Origin: Castellaniella sp034007085
GTDB taxonomy: Bacteria > Pseudomonadota > Gammaproteobacteria > Burkholderiales > Burkholderiaceae_B
Reading direction: 5' to 3'
DNA length: 17,284 bases
Assembly: GCF_034007085.1 (NCBI RefSeq)
Contig: NZ_JAVERO010000038.1
Coordinates: forward strand, 1 to 17,284
Shown here: piece by piece, positions 6,099 through 12,140 of the stretch
Position numbering within the stretch: the stretch's first letter is position 1
Layout: each line of letters begins with the position of its first letter
Program-made: the position numbers and the translations under genes
Notes under the pieces: generated by a model
Seen by the model: only the letters and a program-made list of their open reading frames with translations
Database searches by the model: none
What the model was told of the DNA's origin: nothing

Positions 6099-6989
6099 TC
6101 AGCCCCCCGCCCGCACGACCCCGACGCTGGCAGCCACCACCAGGCCGGTGCCCAGCATCTGGCCCAGGCTCATGCCCTGGCCCAGGAACACCCAGCCGCT
6201 GATCGCGCCGACGGCAGGCTCAAGACTCATCAGCACGCCGAACGTGGCAGCCGGCATGCGCCGCAATGCATTGATTTCCAGGATGTAGGGTACCAGGGGC
6301 ACCAGCACCGCCAGGCCTGCCGTCCAGGCCAGCTGCGGCCAGGGAAACAGGGCCGTGCCGGCTTCGGCCACCGCGAACGGCAGGGACAACAGCGCCGCCA
6401 CCAACAAGGACACGGCCAGCCCCTGCAAGCCGGGAAAGACCGGGCCGATCCGTTTCATCATGACAATGTAGACCCCCCAGCCGGCTGCCGCCAGCAAGGC
6501 AAAGGCGATCCCCACCGGATCGGCGCCACCAGGCAGGCGAGCATCCCCCTGCACCAGCAAGCCGATGCCAAGCGCCGCCAGCAGCGGCCAGGCCAGGGCC
6601 CAGCGGCGGCCACGCGCGCCCAGGGCGGCGACCGCCAGGGGGCCGCAGAATTCCAGGGCCACGGCCAGATGCTGCGGCAGGCGTTCGATGGCCAGGAAAA
6701 AAGCCAGGGACATGACGGCCATGCCGGCCCCCAGGATCAGGGCCGCCCGCCACTGGGCGGGCTCATAGTGGCGCAGGGGCGGGCGCACGAACAGCAGCAG
6801 CGCCAGCGCAGCCCAGCACAGGCGCAGGCTGGTCGTGCTGAGCGCGCCGTGGTCCTGGATCACGGGCACTGCCAGCGACACCCCGGTCTGCACGCTGATC
6901 ATGGCGGCGATGGCCAAGCCAACCGCCAGGCCCAGGCGGGTGTCGGGGGCGATTTGGGGTGCCGTGGAAAATGGCTTATCGTAGGACAC
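6099..6989 (-). CDS. EamA-family (DMT) inner-membrane transporter, RhtA-like exporter
   Basis: The 296-residue hydrophobic protein has about ten predicted transmembrane helices as two EamA repeats. Its sequence follows E. coli RhtA, the threonine/homoserine exporter: an N-terminal SVQTGVSLA segment, LAVALEFCGPLAVAAL (near 109-124), AAAGWGVYIVMMKR (near 167-180), VPYILEINALRRMPAATFGVLMSLEPA (split over about 233-259) and GWVFLGQ. A role in exporting small neutral amino acids fits its place tail-to-tail with sdaA (48-bp gap, no clear terminator), but the substrate is inference. The start used is GTG (6987-6989), preceded by GGAAG at some distance; an internal ATG further in would remove the first helix and is less likely. 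The promoter region is shared with the divergent thioesterase gene. Confidence 0.88.
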   Translation of the reverse strand: MSYDKPFSTAPQIAPDTRLGLAVGLAIAAMISVQTGVSLAVPVIQDHGALSTTSLRLCWAALALLLFVRPPLRHYEPAQWRAALILGAGMAVMSLAFFLAIERLPQHLAVALEFCGPLAVAALGARGRRWALAWPLLAALGIGLLVQGDARLPGGADPVGIAFALLAAAGWGVYIVMMKRIGPVFPGLQGLAVSLLVAALLSLPFAVAEAGTALFPWPQLAWTAGLAVLVPLVPYILEINALRRMPAATFGVLMSLEPAVGAISGWVFLGQGMSLGQMLGTGLVVAASVGVVRAGG

Positions 6990-6994
6990 AGCGA

Positions 6995-7015
6995 GGAAGA
7001 CTTCCGATTTCGGAA
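6995..7015. promoter_or_regulatory. Overlapping palindromes between the exporter and thioesterase genes
   Basis: Within the 58-bp divergent gap lie GGAAG-A-CTTCC (6995-7005) and the perfect 14-bp palindrome TTCCGA-TT-TCGGAA (7002-7015), sharing the TTCC at 7002-7005. Such nested symmetry in a short divergent promoter region suggests an operator for a dimeric repressor. No regulator gene for it is evident in the window. Confidence 0.4.
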
Positions 7016-7047
7016 TGTTTGCGACTCACCACTATACAGGACCCTTC

Positions 7048-7506
7048 ATGATGACATCGACCGCCGCAACCGGCACGCCGCAGCCCGCCGCCCTGCGCGC
7101 GCGCATCCAGGACTGTTTCGACCGTTCCGGCCTGCTGTGCCACCTGGGCGCCCGCCTGGGGGACGTGGCTCCTGGCCGGGTACACGTCCACCTGCCCTAC
7201 GGTCCTGACCTGACCCAGCACCTGGGCTATTTCCACGCTGGCGCCACATCCTCGATCGCCGATGCAGCGGGCGGTTTTGCGGCCATGACGCAGGCGCCGC
7301 AGGGCCATACGGTGCTGTCGGTTGAATTCAAGATCAACATGCTGGCCCCGGCGCGGGGCGAATCCCTGGAAGCCATCGGCCAGGTTGTGCGCGCCGGCCG
7401 CACGCTGACCATCGTCCAGGTGGATGTCTACGCCCTGAACGCAGGCGAAAAGACGCCGGTGGCACTGATGCAGCAAACCCTCATGAACCTGCCGGAACCG
7501 GCATGA
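7048..7506 (+). CDS. PaaI-family hotdog-fold thioesterase
   Basis: The 152-residue protein has the hotdog fold of the PaaI/YiiD-like acyl-CoA thioesterase families, which hydrolyse acyl- or aryl-CoA thioesters in the cytoplasm. The signature region is LGYFHAGATSSIADAAGG (59-76): the His63 segment corresponds to the conserved HGG loop (here H-A-G) and Asp72 lies at the usual acidic catalytic position on the long helix. It is followed by LSVEFKINMLAPA (about 90-102), the typical second strand. The start at 7048 is supported by AGGA at 7038-7041 with a 6-base spacing; a second ATG follows immediately, and an in-frame ATG at 7015 lies inside the palindromic control region. It ends 25 bp before the convergent nadE stop. 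The substrate is unknown. Confidence 0.9.
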   Translation: MMTSTAATGTPQPAALRARIQDCFDRSGLLCHLGARLGDVAPGRVHVHLPYGPDLTQHLGYFHAGATSSIADAAGGFAAMTQAPQGHTVLSVEFKINMLAPARGESLEAIGQVVRAGRTLTIVQVDVYALNAGEKTPVALMQQTLMNLPEPA

Positions 7507-7531
7507 CTCGCCCGACCATTGCGTCTGTTCA

Positions 7532-8359
7532 CTAAGGCGCGATCGGCAGCGCCCGCTTGTGGGCGCTGCGCCGCCAGGTGGACACGATGATGTCAAAGAC
7601 ATCCGGCGTGACGTCGCGGCCTTCCAGGAAATCATCGATCTGCTCATAGCTGACGCCAAAGGCGTCTTCGTCGGGCTTGAGCGGCGTGAGCAGTTCCAGG
7701 TCGGCGGTAGGGACCTTGAATACCAAGGCGTCAGGCGCACCCATGGCCGTCGCCAGCGCCCGCACGCGGCGCTTGCTCAACCCGGCCAGCGGCGTGACGT
7801 CGGCCGCGCCATCGCCGAACTTGGTAAAAAACCCCATCAAGGCCTCGGCGGCATGATCGGTGCCGACCACCAGTCCGCCGCGCGCCCCGGCCACGGCATA
7901 CTGCGCGATCATGCGCTGGCGTGCCTTGATGTTGCCGTGCAGGAAATCCTGCTGGGCCGCATCACGGAACGTCTGCCCTCCGGCCCGCACGGCGTCCAAC
8001 ATTGCATCTGCGGCGGGCCGCACGTCCACGGTCAGCCGCTCATCGGGCCGGATGACATCCAGGCTTGCCTGGGCGTCTGATTCGTCGATCTGGACGCCGT
8101 AGGGCAGGCGCATGGCGACGAACCGGGCGTCCCCGCCCTGCGCGCGCACGCGTTCGACGGCGCGCTGCGACAGGCAACCAGCGGTCAGGGAATCCACGCC
8201 GCCACTGATGCCCAGCACCAGGGCACGGGCACCCGAGGTGCGCAGCAATTCCGCCAGGAACTCCACCCGCCGCTCGATCTCAGCCTTGGCATCAAAGACA
8301 TCCGCCACGCCCAACGCGAGGCGGATCTGGAGTTGCAATGCGCGTTGCTCGGCATTCAT
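7532..8359 (-). CDS. nadE: NH3-dependent NAD+ synthetase
   Basis: This enzyme catalyses the last step of NAD synthesis: nicotinic acid adenine dinucleotide + ATP + ammonia to NAD, AMP and pyrophosphate. The 275-residue length is that of the short, ammonia-dependent form with no nitrilase-type glutaminase domain. The ATP pyrophosphatase P-loop SGGVDS is at residues 52-57, followed by the LPYGVQ segment, GTDHAAEALMGFFTKFGDG (about 195-213), PLAGLSKRRVRAL and the VPTADLELL region, all characteristic of bacterial NadE. The start ATG (8357-8359) directly abuts the stop of the upstream ilvD (TGA-ATG), with GAGG inside ilvD serving as ribosome binding site, so translational coupling is likely. The pairing of nadE with ilvD looks organisational rather than biochemical. 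Confidence 0.96.
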   Translation of the reverse strand: MNAEQRALQLQIRLALGVADVFDAKAEIERRVEFLAELLRTSGARALVLGISGGVDSLTAGCLSQRAVERVRAQGGDARFVAMRLPYGVQIDESDAQASLDVIRPDERLTVDVRPAADAMLDAVRAGGQTFRDAAQQDFLHGNIKARQRMIAQYAVAGARGGLVVGTDHAAEALMGFFTKFGDGAADVTPLAGLSKRRVRALATAMGAPDALVFKVPTADLELLTPLKPDEDAFGVSYEQIDDFLEGRDVTPDVFDIIVSTWRRSAHKRALPIAP

Positions 8360-10048
8360 TCAGCGATCCTCGAAACGGTCCAGCACCGCGCCAGTACTGG
8401 CGTCGGAGCAATTGAAGGCGAATTTCGCCTGGACGCCGCGCGTATAGCGCGGTGCCGGTGGCGTCCAGGCGGCGCGCCGAACCGCCAGAATATCGTCCGG
8501 CACGTTCAGCTGCAACAGCTGCCGGTGCGCATCGATGGTGATGGAATCGCCTTCTTCGACCAGGGCAATCGTACCGCCCACGGCGGCTTCCGGCGCGACA
8601 TGGCCCACGACCATGCCCCAGGTGCCGCCCGAAAAGCGGCCGTCGGTGATCAGGCCGACGGAATCGCCCAGGCCCTCGCCCACCAGGGCGCTGGTGGGCG
8701 CCAGCATTTCTGGCATACCGGGCCCGCCCTTGGGGCCCAGGTAGCGCAGCACCATCACATCGCCGGCGCGGATCCGGCCTGCCAGGATCGCGTCCATGGC
8801 GGTCTGCTCATCGTTGAATACCCGCGCCGGGCCGGTGATGGCGGGGTTCTTCAGGCCGGTGATCTTGGCCACTGCGCCCCGTTCTGCCAGATTGCCCTTG
8901 AGGATGGCCAGATGCCCCTCGGGGTACAGCGCGTCATCCAGCGCATGGATGACATCCTGTCCGGCAGGCGGCGCGTCAGGCACGTCGGCCAGGACCTCGG
9001 CGATGGTCTGGCCAGTGATCGTGATGCAATCGCCCTGCAGCAGACCAGCGTTCAGCAGCAGTTTCATGACCTGGGGGATACCGCCTGCGCGGTGAAAGTC
9101 CACCACCAGATGCTTGCCGCTGGGTTTCAGGTCGCAGATGACGGGCACGCGACGGCGCACGCGTTCGAAATCATCGATGCTCCAGTCGACCCCGGCGGCA
9201 TGGGCGATCGCCAGGATGTGCAGCACGGCATTGGTCGATCCCCCGGTGGCCATGACCACCGCCACGGCATTCTCGATGGATTGGCGCGTGACGATATCGC
9301 GCGGTTTCAGGTCCAGCGCCACGGCCTTGAGCAGCGCGCGGGCCGATTCGGCGGCCGAGTCGATCTTTTCCTGGTGCACATTGGCCATGGTGGACGAATA
9401 CGGCAGGCTCATGCCCATGGCCTCGAACGAGGAACTCATGGTGTTGGCCGTGTACATGCCGCCACAGGAACCACTGCAGGGAATGGCATGGGTCTCGATG
9501 GCGTGCAATTCGGTTGCGGACATGCGGCCGGCGGCGTGCTCGCCCACGGCCTCGAAGACGCTGACGATGTTCAGGTCCTGGCCGCAATGGCTGCCCGGCA
9601 GGATGGTACCGCCGTAGACGTAGACCGAGGGCACGTTGGCACGCAGCATGCCCATCATGCCGCCCGGCATGTTCTTGTCGCAACCGCCGATCACCAGCAC
9701 ACCGTCCATCCACTGGCCCTGGACGCAAGTCTCGACACAATCGGCAATGACCTCGCGCGATACCAGGGAATATTTCATGCCCTCGGTGCCCATGGCCATG
9801 CCATCGGAAATCGTCGGCGTGCCGAACATCTGGGGGTTGCCGCCAGCGGCCTTGATGGCGGCGGCGGCTGCGTCGGCCAGGGGCTGCAGGCCACTGTTGC
9901 ACGGCGTGATCGTACTCTGGCCGTTGGCGATGCCGATCATGGGTTTGTCGAAATCGGATTCCGTGTAGCCAAGCGCGTAGTACATCGAGCGATTCGGCGC
10001 CCGGGCAACCCCCTGGGTGATGTTCGAGGAACGCAGTGGTTTGGCCAT
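8360..10048 (-). CDS. ilvD: Dihydroxy-acid dehydratase, short [2Fe-2S]-type
   Basis: This enzyme dehydrates 2,3-dihydroxy-isovalerate and dihydroxy-methylvalerate to the keto acids of valine and isoleucine synthesis. The 562-residue IlvD/Edd-family protein shows the three cluster cysteines of the [2Fe-2S] DHAD group: Cys50 (TITPCNSG), Cys123 (GGCDKNMPG) and Cys195 (CSGSCGGMYTANTM). It also has DGMAMG (82-87), MATGGSTNAVLH and DGRFSGGT near the C-terminus. The 2Fe-2S assignment follows from spacing matching the Mycobacterium/cyanobacterial enzymes. It is distinct from the second ilvD 119 bp upstream (10168-12024). ATG 10048 has AGGA 8 bases upstream. Related sugar-acid dehydratases in this family exist, but the residues seen favour a DHAD. 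Confidence 0.92.
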   Translation of the reverse strand: MAKPLRSSNITQGVARAPNRSMYYALGYTESDFDKPMIGIANGQSTITPCNSGLQPLADAAAAAIKAAGGNPQMFGTPTISDGMAMGTEGMKYSLVSREVIADCVETCVQGQWMDGVLVIGGCDKNMPGGMMGMLRANVPSVYVYGGTILPGSHCGQDLNIVSVFEAVGEHAAGRMSATELHAIETHAIPCSGSCGGMYTANTMSSSFEAMGMSLPYSSTMANVHQEKIDSAAESARALLKAVALDLKPRDIVTRQSIENAVAVVMATGGSTNAVLHILAIAHAAGVDWSIDDFERVRRRVPVICDLKPSGKHLVVDFHRAGGIPQVMKLLLNAGLLQGDCITITGQTIAEVLADVPDAPPAGQDVIHALDDALYPEGHLAILKGNLAERGAVAKITGLKNPAITGPARVFNDEQTAMDAILAGRIRAGDVMVLRYLGPKGGPGMPEMLAPTSALVGEGLGDSVGLITDGRFSGGTWGMVVGHVAPEAAVGGTIALVEEGDSITIDAHRQLLQLNVPDDILAVRRAAWTPPAPRYTRGVQAKFAFNCSDASTGAVLDRFEDR

Positions 10049-10142
10049 GGCAGGGTCCTTGCGGCAAGTCGGTGCGGAATTTTCAGTTTAAAGCTTCGCG
10101 GCACCGACAGACCGGACAGGCGCACGCCCGGCGCGGGTATTG

Positions 10143-10163
10143 GGTGCGGCCTGTCGCCGCACC
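10143..10163. repeat. Hairpin after the long-type ilvD gene
   Basis: Arms GGTGCGG (10143-10149) and CCGCACC (10157-10163) enclose a 7-base loop, 4 bases beyond the stop codon of the minus-strand gene at 10168. It resembles a terminator stem but has no T-run on the minus strand, so it may only attenuate read-through or protect the mRNA end. The two ilvD genes are separated by 119 bp in total. Confidence 0.45.
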
Positions 10164-10167
10164 AGGA

Positions 10168-12024
10168 TCATTTCAACTGCCCGACATCGCGCACTGCCCC
10201 CCGGTCGGCCGAAGTCGCCAGCGCCGCATAGGCGCGCAGGGCCTGGGAGACTTCCCGCTGGCGGCCCACAGGTTTCCAGGCCTGCGCGCCACGGGCTTCC
10301 ATGGCGGCACGGCGCGCCGCCAGGGTCTCGTCATCGATCGCCAGGTGGATGCGGCGGTTGGGGATGTCGATTTCGATGGTATCGCCGTCCTCGACCAGGG
10401 CGATATTGCCGCCTTCGGCCGCCTCGGGCGAGGCATGGCCGATCACCAGGCCCGACGAACCGCCGGAAAAACGGCCGTCGGTCAGCAGGGCCGCGCATTT
10501 GCCCAGGCCCATGGATTTCAGGTAGGACGTGGGATAGAGCATTTCCTGCATGCCGGGGCCGCCCTTGGGGCCTTCGTAGCGAATGATGACCACGTCGCCG
10601 GCCACGACCTCGCCGCCCAGGATGCCCTGGACCGAGGTTTCCTGGCTTTCGTAGACACGCGCCCGGCCCGTGAAGGTCAGGATGCTGTCGTCCACCCCGG
10701 CCGTCTTGACGATGCAGCCGTTGGGAGCCAGATTGCCGTACAGCACGGCCAGTCCGCCGTCCTGCGAATAGGCATGCGCGCGGTCGCGGATGCAGCCGGA
10801 TGCGCGGTCCAGATCCAGGGTCTCGTAATAGCGGTCCTGGCTGAACGCCGTCTGGCTGGGCACGCCGCCAGGCGCGGCGCGATAGAAATCCGCCACGCTG
10901 GCCCCCTGATCGCCACGCACGTCCCAGCGGCGGATGGCCTCGCCCAGGGTGCCGGCATGCACGTTGCCTACATCCAGGTCCAGCAGGTCCGCACGGGCGA
11001 GTTCGGCCAGGATGCCCATGATGCCGCCGGCGCGGTGCACGTCCTCGATGTGGTATTGCTGCGTGGCCGGGGCAACCTTGCACAGACAGGGCACACGGCG
11101 CGAAATGCGGTCGATGTCGGCCATGGTAAAGGCCACGCCGGCTTCCTGGGCGGCGGCCAGCAGATGCAGCACGGTGTTGGTGGACCCGCCCATCGCCACG
11201 TCCAGCGTCATGGCGTTGCTGAACGCCTGGAAGGTCGCAATGCTGCGCGGCAGGACAGAAGCGTCGTCCTGCTCGTACCAGCGCTTGCACAGTTGCACGA
11301 TCAGGCTGCCGGCCAGTTCGAACAGTCCCTTGCGCCGCGCATGCGTGGCCACCACCGTGCCGTTGCCCGGCAGCGCCAGGCCCAGGGCCTCGGTCAGGCA
11401 GTTCATGGAATTGGCGGTGAACATGCCCGAACAGGATCCGCAGGTGGGACAGGCGCTGCGTTCGACGGATTCAGCCTGCGCATCGGTGATGTTCGGGTCG
11501 GCCGCCTCGATCATGGCATCGACCAGGTCCAGCTTGCGCACCACGGTCTTGCCGTCCTTGGCGATGACCTTGCCGGCCTCCATCGGCCCGCCGGACACGA
11601 ACACGGTGGGGATGTTCAGGCGCATGGCGGCCATCAGCATGCCCGGGGTGATCTTGTCGCAGTTGGAAATGCAGACCATCGCGTCGGCGCAATGCGCGTT
11701 GACCATGTATTCCACCGAATCGGCGATCAGTTCGCGCGAAGGCAGCGAATACAGCATCCCGCCATGGCCCATGGCGATGCCGTCATCCACGGCAATGGTG
11801 TTGAATTCCTTGGCCACGCCCCCGGCGGCCTCGATCTGGCGCGCCACCAGCTGGCCCATGTCCTTCAGGTGCACATGACCCGGCACGAACTGGGTGAACG
11901 AATTCACCACGGCGATGATGGGTTTGCTGAAATCCCCGTCCTTCATGCCGGTGGCACGCCACAGGGCGCGAGCGCCGGCCATGTTGCGGCCGTGGGTCGA
12001 AGTGCGGGAACGGTATTGCGGCAT
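10168..12024 (-). CDS. ilvD: Dihydroxy-acid dehydratase, long E. coli-type
   Basis: The 618-residue protein closely follows E. coli IlvD (616 residues), beginning MPQYRSRTSTHGRNMAGARA. It contains NSFTQFVPGHVHL (41-53), VDDGIAMGHGGMLYSLPSRE (79-98), ISNCDKITPG (Cys122), ACPTCGSCSGMFTANSMNC (191-209, Cys195 and Cys198) and DGRFSGGSSGL. Like the E. coli oxygen-sensitive [4Fe-4S] enzyme, it has no cysteine at the position of Cys50 of the short type. It acts in branched-chain amino-acid synthesis. An open frame extends 62 codons upstream but runs into the divergent ppc gene; ATG 12024 matches the E. coli start and has AGGA upstream. The promoter at 12064-12091 is well formed. It may be co-transcribed with the second ilvD and nadE. 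Confidence 0.96.
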   Translation of the reverse strand: MPQYRSRTSTHGRNMAGARALWRATGMKDGDFSKPIIAVVNSFTQFVPGHVHLKDMGQLVARQIEAAGGVAKEFNTIAVDDGIAMGHGGMLYSLPSRELIADSVEYMVNAHCADAMVCISNCDKITPGMLMAAMRLNIPTVFVSGGPMEAGKVIAKDGKTVVRKLDLVDAMIEAADPNITDAQAESVERSACPTCGSCSGMFTANSMNCLTEALGLALPGNGTVVATHARRKGLFELAGSLIVQLCKRWYEQDDASVLPRSIATFQAFSNAMTLDVAMGGSTNTVLHLLAAAQEAGVAFTMADIDRISRRVPCLCKVAPATQQYHIEDVHRAGGIMGILAELARADLLDLDVGNVHAGTLGEAIRRWDVRGDQGASVADFYRAAPGGVPSQTAFSQDRYYETLDLDRASGCIRDRAHAYSQDGGLAVLYGNLAPNGCIVKTAGVDDSILTFTGRARVYESQETSVQGILGGEVVAGDVVIIRYEGPKGGPGMQEMLYPTSYLKSMGLGKCAALLTDGRFSGGSSGLVIGHASPEAAEGGNIALVEDGDTIEIDIPNRRIHLAIDDETLAARRAAMEARGAQAWKPVGRQREVSQALRAYAALATSADRGAVRDVGQLK

Positions 12025-12140
12025 GGCGACAGTCCTGGATAACTGAAAGAGGCGAAAGCGCTTATGATAAACGCTTCCTCCCGCCTGGCAACACGGGCGG
12101 GCAGGTTGCGCACGTCCCGATTCCAGACAATGGAGACCCC
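12025..12140. promoter_or_regulatory. Divergent ilvD / ppc promoter region with a symmetric -10
   Basis: For ilvD (minus) there is a TTGCCA -35 (12086-12091), a 16-bp spacer and a TATCAT -10 (12064-12069), each matching consensus at 5 of 6. The same bases read on the plus strand give TATGAT (12063-12068), also 5 of 6, so the TTATGATAA core could serve both directions; no good plus-strand -35 was found. The core lies between inverted repeats AAGCG (12056-12060) and CGCTT (12072-12076). A stem CCCGCC/GGCGGG (12080-12085 / 12096-12101) would lie in the ppc leader. The ppc ribosome binding site is probably GGAGA at 12132-12136. Confidence 0.55.

Noticed and set aside
8333..12042. Very long open frames on the plus strand opposite both ilvD genes (over 600 codons each).
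   Set aside because: They are antisense to strongly recognised enzymes, show His/Gly/Ala-rich composition typical of high-GC shadow frames, and match no known family.
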